Part shown: positions 1 through 11,811 of the stretch, in pieces | Position numbering within the stretch: position 1 is the stretch's first letter | How the letters are laid out: every line of letters begins with the position of its first letter | NCBI GenBank assembly: GCA_920105625.2 | Contig: OV050031.1 | Location: 71,309,995 to 71,373,994 of the forward strand | Reading direction: 5' to 3' | Length of the DNA: 64,000 nucleotides | DNA from: Clusia tigrina | Taxonomy: Eukaryota; Arthropoda; Insecta; Diptera; Clusiidae | Position numbers and translations under genes: made by a program | The notes under the pieces: generated by a model | The model's input: only the letters and a program-made list of their open reading frames with translations | The model's database searches: none | What the model was told of the DNA's origin: nothing

Positions 1-400
1 GTCGTCTCAGTCGCTGCCGCTGTTGATTGGGGGTCTGCTGCCTTCTCTAAGCTCTTATCTACCCCTATCTGCCTCAGTAGGCGTCTCAGTCGGCGTCTCA
101 GTCGGCGTCGCAGCCTCAGTCTGCATCTCTGTTGGCGTTTCAGTCGCTGCCGCTGTGGATTGGGGGGTCTGCTGCCTTCCCTATGCCTATATCTACCCCT
201 ATCTGCATCAGTGGGCATCTCAGTCGGCGTTGCAGCCTCTGTGAGCATCTCTGTAGGAGCCTCTGTCGTTGCCGCTGTCGCTGCCGCTGTTGGGGATATG
301 CTGCCTTCTCTATGCTTATATCTACCCCTATCTGCCTCAGTCGGCGTCTCAGTCGGCGTCGCAGCCTCTGTCAGCGTCTCTGTAGGCGCATCAGTCGCTG
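1..400. repeat. Block repeated at 24.1 kb (offset about 24,096 bp)
   Basis: The first 400 bp align with 24097-24496 at an offset of 24,096. Both share a rare duplication of the last 12-bp unit (265-288 and 24361-24384) and the loss of GATT before the following G-run (GTTGGGG). The window therefore starts inside a copied block whose left part lies outside. The similarity is strong but not perfect. Confidence 0.75.
265..288 (+). repeat. Duplication of the terminal 12-bp unit
   Basis: GTCGTTGCCGCT is followed by GTCGCTGCCGCT, where a normal monomer has one such unit. The next G-run begins as GTTGGGG without the usual GATT. The same form occurs at 24361-24384. At 10966-10985 and its 3,544-bp partner the duplication is contracted by 6 bp. 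Confidence 0.88.
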
Positions 401-1310
401 CCGCTGTCGAGTGGGTTGTCTGCTGCCTTCTCTGTGCCTATATCTACCCCTATCTGCATCAGTCGGCGTCTCAGTGGGCGTCGCAGCCACTGTAGGCGTC
501 TCAGTCGTTGCTGCTGTCGATTGGGGGTCTGCTGCCTTCTCTATGCCTATATCTACCCCTATCTGCTTCAGTCGAAGTCTCAGTCGGGGTCGCAGCCTGT
601 GTCAGCGTCTCTGTTTACGTCTTAGTAGTTGCCGCTGTGGATTGGGGGGTCTGGTGCCTTCTCTATGCCTATATCTACCCCTCTCTGCCTCAGTAGGCGT
701 CTCAGTCGGCGTCGCAGCCTCTGTCAGCGTCTCTGTAGGCGTCCCAGTCGCTGTCGCTGTCGATTGAGGGAGGTCTGCTGCCTCCTCTATGCCAATATCT
801 ACCCCTCTCTGCCTCAGTCGGGGTCTCAGTCGGCGTCGCAGCCTCTGTCAGCGTCTCTGTAGGCGTCTTAGTCGCTGCCTCTGTCGATTGGAGGTTCTGC
901 TGCCTTCTCTATACCTATATCTACCCCTACCTGCCTCAGTCGGCATCTCAGTTGGCGTCGCAGCCTCTGTCAGCGAATCTGTAGGCGTCTCAGTCGCTGC
1001 CGCTGTCGATTGGGGTCCTGGCGCTTTCTCTATGCCTATATCTACCCATATCTGCCTCAGTCGGCGTCTCAGTCGGCGTCGCAGCCTCTGTCAGCATCTC
1101 TGTTGGCGTCTCAGTCGCTGCCGCTGTGGATTGGGGGGTCTGCTGCCTTCTCTATGCCTATATCTACCCCTATCTGCCTCAGTCGGCGTCTCAGTAGGCG
1201 TCGCAGCCTCTGTCAGCGTCTCTGAAGTCGTCTCAGTCGCTGCCGCTGTTGATTGGGGGTCTGCTGCCTTCTCTATGCTTATATCTACCCCTATCTGCCT
1301 CAGTAGGCGT
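345..1310. repeat. Block homologous to 5975-6943 (offset 5,630-5,633 bp)
   Basis: The same order of monomer subtypes and rare variants occurs at 5975-6943, and again in the later 3.5 kb units. It includes the monomer carrying TTTACGTCTTAGTAGTTG and the a-b-c trimer (ATTGAGGGAGG, then ATACC/CCTACC, then GGCGCC/CCCATAT). The offset changes from 5,630 to 5,633 across a G-run at 1013. The pair ends where this copy lacks a 12-bp unit near 1310. The rest of 1311-3120 is mosaic and includes two heads shortened by small deletions near 1970 and 2699. Confidence 0.8.
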
Positions 1311-3120
1311 CTCAGCTTCTGTCAGCGTCTCTGTAGGCGCATCAGTCGCTGCCGCTGTCGAGTGGGTGGTCTGCTGCCTTCCCTGTGCCTATATCTACCC
1401 CTATCTGCATCAGTCGGCATCTCAGTGGGCGTCGCAGCTTCTGTAGGCGTCCCAGTCGCTGTCGCTGTCGATTGATGGAGGTCTGCTGCCTTCTCTATGC
1501 CAATATCTAACCCTCTCTGCCTCAGTCGGGGTCTCACTCGGCGTCGCAGCCTCAGTCAGCGTCTCTGTAGGCGTCTTAGCCGCTGCCTCTGTCGATTGGG
1601 GGTTCTGCTGCCTTCTCTATACCTATATCTACCCCTACCTGCCTCAGTCGGCATCTCAGTTGGCGTCGCAGCCTCTGTCAGCGCCTCTGTAGGCGTCTCA
1701 GTCGCTGCCGCTGTCGATTGGGGGGTCTGGCGCCTTCTCTATGCCTATATCTAACCATATCTGCCTCAGTCGGCGTCTCAGTCGGCGTCGCAGCCTCTGT
1801 CAGCATCTCTGTTGGCGTCTCAGTCGCTGCCGCTGTGGATTGGGGGGGTCTGCTGCCTTCTCTATGCCTATATCGACCCCTATCTGCATCAGTCGGCGTC
1901 TCAGTCGGCGTTGCAGCGTCTGTCAGCATCTCTGTAGGCATCTCTGTCGCTGCCGCTTTTGATTGGGGGTGTTCTCTATGCTTATATCTACCCCTATCTG
2001 CCTCAGTAGGCGTCTCAGTCGGCGTCTCAGTCGGCGTCGCAGCCTCAGTCGGCATATCTGTTGTCGTTTCAGTCGCTGCCGCTGTGGATTGGGGGGGGTC
2101 TGCTGCCTTCTCTATGCCTATATCTACCCCTATCTGCCTCAGTCGGCGTCTCAGTAGGCGTCGCCGCCTCTGTCAGCGTCACTGAAGGCATCTCAGTCGC
2201 TGCCGCTGTCGATTGGGGATTCTGCTACCTTCTCTATGCTTATATATTTACCCCTATCTGCTTCAGTCCGCGTCGCAGACTCTGTCAGCGTCTCTGTAGG
2301 CGTCTCAGTCGATGCCGCTGTTGATTGGGGGTTATGCTGCCTTCTCTATGCCTATATCTACCCCTATCTGCCTCAGTCTGCGTCTCAGTCGGCGTCGTAG
2401 CCTCTGTCAGCGTCTCTGTAGGCGTCTCAGTCGCTGCCGCTGTCGATAGGGGTGTCTGCTGCCTTCTCTATGCCTATATCTACCCATATCTGCCTCAGTT
2501 GGCGTCTCAGTCGGCGTCGCAGCCTCTGTAAGCATCTCTGTTGGCGTCTCAGTCGCTGCCGCTGTGGATTGGGGGGGTCTGCTGCCTTCTCTATGCCTAT
2601 ATCTACCCCTCTCTGCCTCAGTCGGCGTCTCAGTCGGCGGCGCAGCCTCTGTCAGCATCTCTGTAGGCATCTCTGTCGCTGCCGCTGTTGATTGGGGGTC
2701 TTCTCTATGCTTATATCTACCCCTCTCTGCCTCAGTCGGGGTCTCAGTCGGTGTCGCAGCCTCTGTCAGCGTCTCTGTAGGCGTCTTAGTCGATGCAGCT
2801 GTTGATTGGGGGGGTATGCTGCTTTCTCTATGCCTATATCTACCCCTATCTGCGTCAGTCTACGTCTCAGTCGGCGTCGCAGCCTCTGTCAGCGTCTCTG
2901 TAGGCGTCTCAGTCGCTGCCGCTGTCGATTGGGGTGTCTGCTGCCTTCTCTATGCCTATATCTACTCCTATCTTCCTCCGTCGGCGTCTCAGTCGGCGTC
3001 GCAGCTTCTGTCAGCGTCTCTGTAGGCGCATCAGTCGGTGCCGCTGTCGAGTGGGTGGTCTGCTGCCTTCCCTGTGCCCTATCTGCATCAGTCGGCGTCT
3101 CAGTGGGCGTCGCAGCTTCT

Positions 3121-6100
3121 GTAGGCGTCCCAGTCGCTGTCGCTGTCGATTGATGGAGGTCTGCTGCCTTCTCTATGCCAATATCTAACCCTCTCTGCCT
3201 CAGTCGGGGTCTCAGTCGGCGTCGCAGCCTCAGTCAGCGTCTCTGTAGGCGTCTTAGCCGCTGCCTCTGTCGATTGGGGGTTCTGCTGCCTTCTCTATAC
3301 CTATATCTACCCCTACCTGCATCAGTCGGCATCTCAGTTGGCGTCGCAGCCTCTCTCAGCGCCTCTGTAGGCGTCTCAGTCGCTGCCGCTGTAGATTGGG
3401 GGGTCTGGCACCTTCTCTATGCCTATATCTACCCATATCTGCCTCAGTCGGCGTCTCAGTCGGCGTCGCAGCCTCTGTCAGCATCTCTGTTGGCGTCTCA
3501 GTCGCTGCCGCTGTGGATTGGGGGGTCTGCTGCCTTCTCTATGCCTATATCTACCCCTCTCTGCCTCAGTCGGCGTCTCAGTCGGCGGCGCAGCCTCTGT
3601 CAGCGTCTCTGTAGGCGTCCCAGTCGCTGTCGCTGTCGATTGAGGGAGGTCTGCTGCCTTCTCTATGCCTATATCTACCCCTATCTGCCTCAGTCGGCAT
3701 CTCAGTAGGCGTCGCAGCCTCTGTCAGCGTCTGAAGGCGTCTCAGTCGCTGCCGCTGTCGAGTGGGGGGTCTGCTGCCTTCTCTATGCCTATATCTACCC
3801 CTATCTGCATCAGTCGGCGTCTCAGTGGGCGTCGCAGACTCTGTAGGCGTCTCCGTCGTTGCTGCTGTCGATTGGGGGGTCTGCTGCCTTCTCTATGCCT
3901 ATATCTACCCCTATCTGCATCAGTCGGCGTCTCAGTCGGCGTTGCAGCCTCTGTCAGAATCTCTGTAGGCGTCTCTGTCGCTGCCGCTGTTGATTGGGGG
4001 TCTGCTGCCTTCTCTATGCTTATATCTACCCCTATCTGCCTCAGTCGGCGTCTCAGTAGGCGTCGCCGCCTCTGTCAGCGTCTCTGAAGGCATCTCAGTC
4101 GCTGCCGCTGTCGATTGGGGGTTCTGCTGCCTTCTCTATGCCTATATTTACCTCTATCTGCCTCAGTCCGCGTCGCAGACTCTGTCAGCGTCTCTGTAGG
4201 CGTCTCAGTCGAAGCCGCTGTTGATTGGGGGGGGGGGGGGTTTGCTGCCTTCTCTATGCCTATATCTACCCCTATCTGCCTCAGTCGGCGTCTCAGTCGG
4301 GGTCGCAGCCTCTGTCAGCGTCTCTGTTTACGTCTTAGTAGTTGCCGCTGTGGATTCGGGGGTCTGGTGCCTTCTCTATGCCTATATCTACCCCTCTCTG
4401 CCTCAGTCGGCGTCTCAGTCGGCATCGCAGCCTCTGTCAGCGTCTCTGTAGGCGTCCCAGTCGCTGTCGCTGTCGATTGAGGGAGGCCTGCTGCCTTCTC
4501 TACGCCAATATCTACCCATATCTGCCTCAGTCAGCGTCTCAGTAGGCGTCGCAGCCTCTGTCAGCATATCTGTAGGCGTCTCTGTCGCTGCCGCTGTTGA
4601 TTGGGGGTCTGCTGCCTTCTCTATGCTTATATCTACCCCTATCTGCCTCAGTCGGCGTCTCAGTAGGCGTCACCGCCTCTGTCAGCGTCTCTGAAGGAAT
4701 CTCAGTCGCTGCCGCTGTCGATTGGGGGTTCTGCTGCCTTCTCTATGCCTATATTTACCTCTATCTACCTCAGTCCGTGTCGCAGACTCTGTCAGCGTCT
4801 CTGTAGGTGTCCCAGTCGCTGTCGCTGTCGATTGAGGGAGGTCTGCTGCCTTCTCTATGCCAATATCTACCCCTATCTGCATCAGTCGGCGTCTCAGTGG
4901 GCGTCGAAGCTTCTGTAGGCGTCCCAGTCGCTGTCGCTGTCGATTGAGGGAGGTCTGCTGCCTTCTCTATGCCAATATCTAACCCTCTCTGCCGCAGTCG
5001 GGGTCTCAGTCGGCGTCGCAGCCTCTGTCAGCGTCTCTGTAGGCGTCTTAGTCGCTGCCTCTGTCGATTGGGGGTTCTGCTGCCTTCTCTATACCTATAT
5101 CTACCCCTACCTGCCTCAGTCGGCATCTCAGTTGGCGTCGCAGCCTCTGTCAGCGCCACTGTAGGCGTCTCAGTCGCTGCCGCTGTCGATTGGGGGGTCT
5201 GCTGCCTTCTCTATGCCTATATCTACCCCTGCCTGCCTCAGCCGGCATCTCAGTTGGGGTCGCAGCCTCTGTCAGCGCCTCTGTAGGCGTCTCAGTCGCT
5301 GCCGCTGTCGATTGGGGGGTCTGGCGCCTTCTCTATGCCTATATCTACCCATATCTGCCTCAGTCAGCGTCTCAGTCGGCGTCGCAGCCTCTGTCAGCAT
5401 CTCTGTTGGCGTCTCAGTCGCTGCCGCTGTGGATTGGGGGGTCAGCTGCCTTCTCTATGCCTATATCTACCCCTATCTGCCACAGTCGGCGTCTCAGTAG
5501 GCGTCGCAGCCTCTGTCAGGTTATCTGAAGGCGTCTCAGTCGCTGCCGCTGTTGATTGGGGGTCTGCTGCCTTTTCTATGCTTATATCTACCCCTATCTG
5601 CCTCAGTAGGCGTCTCAGTCGGCGTCTCAGCCTCTGTCAGCGTCTCTGTAGGCGTCTCAGTCGCTGCCGCTGTCGATTGGGGGTTCTGCTGCCTTCTCTA
5701 TGCCTATATCTACCCTTATCTGCCTCAGTCAGCGTCTCAGTCGGTGTCGCACCCCTGTCAGCATCTCTGTTGGCGTCTCAGTCGCTGCCGCTGTGGATTG
5801 GGGGGTCAGCTGCCTTCTCTATGCCTATATCTACCCCTATCTGCCACAGTCGGCGTCTCAGTAGGCGTCGCAGCCTCTCTCAGGTTCTCTGAAGGCGTCT
5901 CAGTCGCTGCCGCTGTTGATTGGGGGTCTGCTGCCTTCTCTATGCCTATATCTACTCCTATCTTCCTCAGTCGGCGTCTCAGTCGGCGTCGCAGCCTCTG
6001 TCAGCGTCTCTGTAGGCGAATCAGTCGCTGCCGCTGTCGAGTGGGTGGTCTGCTGCCTTCTCTGTGCCTATATCTACCCCTATCTGCATCAGTCGGCGTC

Positions 6101-6976
6101 TCAGTGGGCGTCGCAGCCTCTGTAGGCGTCTCAGTCGTTGCTGCTGTCGATTGGGGGTCTGCTGCCTTCTCTATGCCTATATCTACCCCTATCTGCTTCA
6201 GTCGACGTCTCAGTCGGGGTCGCAGTCTGTGTCAGCGTCTCTGTTTACGTCTTAGTAGTTGCCGCTTTGGATTGGGGGGTCTGGTGCCTTCTCTATGCCT
6301 ATATCTACCCCTCTCTGCCTCAGTAGGCGTCTCAGTCGGCGTCGCAACCTCTGTCAGCGTCTCTGTAGGCGTCCCAGTCGCTGTCGCTGTCGATTGAGGG
6401 AGGTCTGCTGCCTTCTCTATGCCAATATCTACCCCTCTCTGCCTCAGTCGGGGTCTCAGTCGGCGTCGCAGCCTCTGTCAGCGTCTTTGTAGGCGTCTTA
6501 GTCGCTGCCTCTGTCGATTGGAGGTTCTGCTGCCTTCTCTATACCTATATCTACCCCTACCTGCCTCAGTCGGCATCTCAGTTGGCGTCGCAGCCTCTGT
6601 CAGCGCCTCTGTAGGCGTCTCAGTCGCTGCCGCTGTCGATTGGGGGGGTCTGGCGCCTTCTCTATGCCTATATCTACCCATATCTGCCTCAGTCGGCGTC
6701 TCAGTCGGCGTCGCAGCCTCTGTCAGCATCTCTGTTGGCGTCTCAGTCGCTGCCGCTGTGGATTGGGGGGGTCTGCTGCCTTCTCTATGCCTATATCTAC
6801 CCCTATCTGCCTCAGTCGGCGTCTCAGTAGGCGTCGCAGCCTCTGTCAGCGTCTCTGAAGTCGTCTCAGTCGCTGCCGCTGTTGATTGGGGTCTGCTGCC
6901 TTCTCTATGCTTATATCTACCCCTATCTGCCTCAGTAGGCGTCTCAGTCGGCGTCGCAGCCTCAGTCAGCATCTCT
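3121..6976. repeat. Higher-order unit A, copy 1 (3.86 kb)
   Basis: From GTAGGCGTCCCAG at 3121 this stretch matches 6977 onward with a constant offset of 3,856, becoming 3,854 after the long G-run. Shared private variants include CAGCGCCACTG near 5155/9009, CAGCCGGCATC near 5237, and a small deletion giving GTCGCACCCCTG near 5747/9600. Sequence upstream of 3121 does not match upstream of 6977, so the break is sharp. Its middle (about 4597-5560 and 5920-6690) also has a diverged relative at 21.9-24.0 kb. Confidence 0.9.
4227..4240 (+). repeat. Longest G homopolymer (14 G)
   Basis: The head G-run, usually 5-7 bases, is 14 here and is followed by TTTGCTGCC rather than TCTGCTGCC. The equivalent run in the next higher-order copy is 11 G plus one extra T, which accounts exactly for the change in offset from 3,856 to 3,854. 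Confidence 0.95.
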
Positions 6977-9900
6977 GTAGGCGTCCCAGTCGCTGTCGCT
7001 GTCGATTGATGGAGGTCTGCTGCCTTCTCTATGCCAATATCTAACCCTCTCTGCCTCAGTCGGGGTCTCAGTCGGCGTCGCAGCCTCAGTCAGCGTCTCT
7101 GTAGGCGTCTTAGCCGCTGCCTCTGTCGATTGGGGGTTCTGCTGCCTTCTCTATACGTATATCTACCCCTACCTGCATCAGTCGGCATCTCAGTTGGCGT
7201 CGCAGCCTCTCTCAGCGCCTCTGTAGGCGTCTCAGTCGCTGCCGCTGTAGATTGGGGGGTCTGGCACCTTCTCTATGCCTATATCTACCCATATCTGCCT
7301 CAGTCGGCGTCTCAGTCGGCGTCGCAGCCTCTGTCAGCATCTCTGTTGGCGTCTCAGTCGCTGCCGCTGTGGATTGGGGGGTCTGCTGCCTTCTCTATGC
7401 CTATATCTACCCCTCTCTGCCTCAGTCGGCGTCTCAGTCGGCGGCGCAGCCTCTGTCAGCGTCTCTGTAGGCGTCCCAGTCGCTGTCGCTGTCGATTGAG
7501 CGAGGTCTGCTGCCTTCTCTATGCCTATATCTACCCCTATCTGCCTCAGTCGGCATCTCAGTAGGCGTCGCAGCCTCTGTCAGCGTCTGAAGGCGTCTCA
7601 GTCGCTGCCGCTGTCGAGTGGGGGGTCTGCTGCCTTCTCTATGCCTATATCTACCCCTATCTGCATCAGTCGGCGTCTCAGTGGGCGTCGCAGACTCTGT
7701 AGGCGTCTCAGTCGTTGCTGCTGTCGATTGGGGGGTCTGCTGCCTTCTCTATGCCTATATCTACCCCTATCTGCATCAGTCGGCGTCTCAGTCGGCGTTG
7801 CAGCCTCTGTCAGAATCTCTGTAGGCGTCTCTGTCGCTGCCGCTGTTGATTGGGGGTCTGCTGCCTTCTCTATGCTTATATCTACCCCTATCTGCCTCAG
7901 TCGGCGTCTCAGTAGGCGTCGCCGCCTCTGTCAGCGTCTCTGAAGGCATCTCAGTCGCTGCCGCTGTCGATTGGGGGTTCTGCTGCCTTCTCTATGCCTA
8001 TATTTACTTCTATCTGCCTCAGTCCGCGTCGCAGACTCTGTCAGCGTCTCTGTAGGCGTCTCAGTCGAAGCCGCTGTTGATTGGGGGGGGGGGTTTTGCT
8101 GCCTTCTCTATGCCTATATCTACCCCTATCTGCCTCAGTCGGCGTCTCAGTCGGGGTCGCAGCCTCTGTCAGCGTCTCTGTTTACGTCTTAGTAGTTGCC
8201 GCTGTGGATTCGGTGGTCTGGTGCCTTCTCTATGCCTATATCTACCCCTCTCTGCCTCAGTCGGCGTCTCAGTCGGCATCGCAGCCTCTGTCAGCGTCTC
8301 TGTAGGCGTCCCAGTCGCTGTCGCTGTCGATTGAGGGAGGTCTGCTGCCTTCTCTACGCCAATATCTACCCATATCTGCCTCAGTCAGCGTCTCAGTAGG
8401 CGTCGCAGCCTCTGTCAGCATATCTGTAGGCGTCTCTGTCGCTGCCGCTGTTGATTGGGGGTCTGCTGCCTTCTCTATGCTTATACCTACCCCTATCTGC
8501 CTCAGTCGGCGTCTCAGTAGGCGTCACCGCCTCTGTCAGCGTCTCTGAAGGAATCTCAGTCGCTGCCGCTGTCGATTGGGGGTTCTGCTGCCTTCTCTAT
8601 GCCTATATTTACCTCTATCTACCTCAGTCCGTGTCGCAGACTCTGTCAGCGTCTCTGTAGGTGTCCCAGTCGCTGTCGCTGTCGATTGAGGGAGGTCTGC
8701 TGCCTTCTCTATGCCAATATCTTCCCCTATCTGCATCAGTCGGCGTCTCAGTGGGCGTCGAAGCTTCTGTAGGCGTCCCAGTCGCTGTCGCTGTCGATTG
8801 AGGGAGGTCTGCTGCCTTCTCTATGCCAATATCTAACCCTCTCTGCCGCAGTCGGGGTCTCAGTCGGCGTCGCAGCCTCTGTCAGCGTCTCTGTAGGCGT
8901 CTTAGTCGCTGCCTCTGTCGATTGGGGGTTCTGCTGCCTTCTCTATACCTATATCTACCCCTACCTGCCTCAGTCGGCATCTCAGTTGGCGTCGCAGCCT
9001 CTGTCAGCGCCACTGTAGGCGTCTCAGTCGCTGCCGCTGTCGATTGGGGGGTCTGCTGCCTTCTCTATGCCTATATCTACCCCTGCCTGCCTCAGCCGGC
9101 ATCTCAGTTGGGGTCGCAGCCTCTGTCAGCGCCTCTGTAGGCGTCTCAGTCGCTGCCGCTGTCGATTGGGGGGTCTGGCGCCTTCTCTATGCCTATATCT
9201 ACCCCTATCTGCCTCAGTCAGCGTCTCAGTCGGCGTCGCAGCCTCTGTCAGCATCTCTGTTGGCGTCTCAGTCGCTGCCGCTGTGGATTGGGGGGTCTGC
9301 TGCCTTCTCTATGCCTATATCTACCCCTATCTGCCACAGTCGGCGTCTCAGTAGGCGTCGCAGCCTCTGTCAGGTTATCTGAAGGCGTCTCAGTCGCTGC
9401 CGCTGTTGATTGGGGGTCTGCTGCCTTTTCTATGCTTATATCTACCCCTATCTGCCGCAGTAGGCGTCTCAGTCGGCGTCTCAGCCTCTGTCAGCGTCTC
9501 TGAAGGCGTCTCAGTCGCTGCCGCTGTCGATTGGGGGTTCTGCTGCCTTCTCTATGCCTATATCTACCCATATCTGCCTCAGTCAGCGTCTCAGTCGGTG
9601 TCGCACCCCTGTCAGCATCTCTGTTGGCGTCTCAGTCGCTGCCGCTGTGGATTGGGGGGTCAGCTGCCTTCTCTATGCCTATATCTACCCCTATCTGCCA
9701 CAGTCGGCGTCTCAGTAGGCGTCGCAGCCTCTCTCAGGTTCTCTGAAGGCGTCTCAGTCGCTGCCGCTGTTGATTGGGGGTCTGCTGCCTTCTCTATGCC
9801 TATATCTACTCCTATCTTCCTCAGTCGGCGTCTCAGTCGGCGTCGCAGCCTCTGTCAGCGTCTCTGTAGGCGCATCAGTCGCTGCCGCTGTCGAGTGGGT

Positions 9901-10831
9901 GGTCTGCTGCCTTCTCTGTGCCTATATCTACCCCTATCTGCATCAGTCGGCGTCTCAGTGGGCGTCGCAGCCTCTGTAGGCGTCTCAGTCGTTGCTGCTG
10001 TCGATTGGGGGTCTGCTGCCTTCTCTATGCCTATATCTACCCCTATCTGCTTCAGTCGACGTCTCAGTCGGGGTCGCAGTCTGTGTCAGCGTCTCTGTTT
10101 ACGTCTTAGTAGTTGCCGCTTTGGATTGGGGGGTCTGGTGCCTTCTCTATGCCTATATCTACCCCTCTCTGCCTCAGTAGGCGTCTCAGTCGGCGTCGCA
10201 GCCTCTGTCAGCGTCTCTGTAGGCGTCCCAGTCGCTGTCGCTGTCGATTGAGGGAGGTCTGCTGCCTTCTCTATGCCAATATCTACCCCTCTCTGCCTCA
10301 GTCGGGGTCTCAGTCGGCGTCGCAGCCTCTGTCAGCGTCTTTGTAGGCGTCTTAGTCGCTGCCTCTGTCGATTGGAGGTTCTGCTGCCTTCTCTATACCT
10401 ATATCTACCCCTACCTGCCTCAGTCGGCATCTCAGTTGGCGTCGCAGCCTCTGTCAGCGCCTCTGTAGGCGTCTCAGTCGCTGCCGCTGTCGATTGGGGG
10501 GGTCTGGCGCCTTCTCTATGCCTATATCTACCCCTATCTGCCTCAGTCGGCGTCTCAGTCGGCGTCGCAGCCTCTGTCAGCATCTCTGTTGGCGTCTCAG
10601 TCGCTGCCGCTGTGGATTGGGGGGGTCTGCTGCCTTCTCTATGCCTATATCTACCCCTATCTGCCTCAGTCGGCGTCTCAGTAGGCGTCGCAGCCTCTGT
10701 CAGCGTCTCTGAAGTCGTCTCAGTCGCTGCCGCTGTTGATTGGGGGTCTGCTGCCTTCTCTATGCTTATATCTACCCCTATCTGCCTCAGTAGGCGTCTC
10801 AGTCGGCGTCGCAGCCTCAGTCAGCATCTCT
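6977..10831. repeat. Higher-order unit A, copy 2 (tandem to copy 1)
   Basis: This unit directly follows copy 1 and repeats it monomer for monomer until about 10831. There copy 1 continues with TCTGTAGGCGTCCCAG and this copy with TCTGTTGGCGTTTCAG. Copy-specific changes include CCGCAGTAGG near 9452 (copy 1 has CCTCAGTAGG) and a shorter G-run at 8083-8093. It overlaps the next duplication: its 3' half from about 8268 is also the start of a 3,544-bp repeat. Confidence 0.9.
8083..8093 (+). repeat. Long G homopolymer (11 G), partner of 4227-4240
   Basis: This is the same monomer in higher-order copy 2. The run is 11 G followed by TTTTGCTGCC. Confidence 0.95.
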
Positions 10832-11811
10832 GTTGGCGTTTCAGTCGCTGCCGCTGTGGATTGGGGGGTCTGCTGCCCTCTCTATGCCTATATCTACCCC
10901 TATCTGCATCAGTGGGCGTCTCAGTCGGCATTGCAGCCTCTGTGAGCATCTCTGTAGGCGCCTCTGTCGTTGCCGCTGCCGCTGTTGGGGGTCTGCTGCC
11001 TTCTCTATGCTTATATCTACCCCTATCTGCCTCAGTAAGCGTCTCAGTCGGCGTCTAAGTCGGCGTCTCAGTCGGCGTCGCAGCCTCTGTTAGGGTCTCT
11101 GTAGGCGAATCAGTCGCTGCCGCTGTCGAGTGGGGGGTCTGCTGCCTTCTCTATGCCTATATCGACCCCTATTTGCATCAGTCGGCGTCTCAGTAAGCGT
11201 CGCCGCCTCTGTCAGCGTCACTGAAGGCATCTCAGTCGCTGCCGCTGTCGATTGGGGATTCTGCTACCTTCTCTATGCCTATATTTACCCCTATCTGCTT
11301 CAGTCCGCGTCGCAGGCTCTGTCAGCGTCTCTGTAGGCGTCTCAGTCGATGCCGCTGTTGATTGGGGGGGTATGCTGCCTTCTCTATGCCTATATCTACC
11401 CCTATCTGCCTCAGTCAGCGTCTCAGTCGGCGTCGCAGCCTCTGTCAGCGTCTCTGTAGGCGTCTCAGTCACTGCCGCTGTCGATTGGGGTGTCTGCTGC
11501 CTTCTCTATGCCTATATCTACTCCTCTCTTCCTCCGTCGGCGTCTCAGTCGGCGTCTCAGTCGGCGTCTCAGTCGGCGTCTCAGTCGGCGTCGCAGCTTC
11601 TGTCAGCGTCTCTGTAGGCGCATCAGTCGCTGCCGCTGTCGATTGGGTAGTCTGCTGCCTTCCCTGTGCCTATATCTACCCCTATCTGCATCAGTCGGCG
11701 TCTCAGTGGGCGTCGCAGCTTCTGTAGGCGTCCCAGTCGCTGTCGCTGTCGATTGGGGTGTCTGCTGCCTTCTCTATGCCTATATCTACTCCTCTCTTCC
11801 TCCGTCGGCGT
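8268..11811. repeat. Higher-order unit A', copy 1 (3.54 kb)
   Basis: The stretch matches about 11812-15356 at a constant offset of 3,544. The match starts near GCATCGCAGCC (8276) and ends where the 12-bp unit number diverges near 11813/15357. It combines the 3' half of unit A with a new segment (10832-11811) rich in 12-bp expansions. The breakpoints lie inside homologous tails, as expected of unequal exchange. Ends are approximate within a few tens of bases. Confidence 0.88.
11536..11595 (+). repeat. 12-bp unit expansion, five tandem units
   Basis: Four GTCGGCGTCTCA units are followed by one GTCGGCGTCGCA, against one plus one in a standard monomer. The same expansion is present at 15080-15139 in the next 3.54 kb copy, so it predates that duplication. 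Confidence 0.95.

Noticed and set aside
6478..6972. Minus-strand frame with Pro-Thr-Glu repeats as a secreted or mucin-like protein
   Set aside because: The Pro-Thr-Glu rhythm is the direct translation of the 12-bp unit and disappears when the frame shifts at each monomer. No signal peptide or conserved ends.
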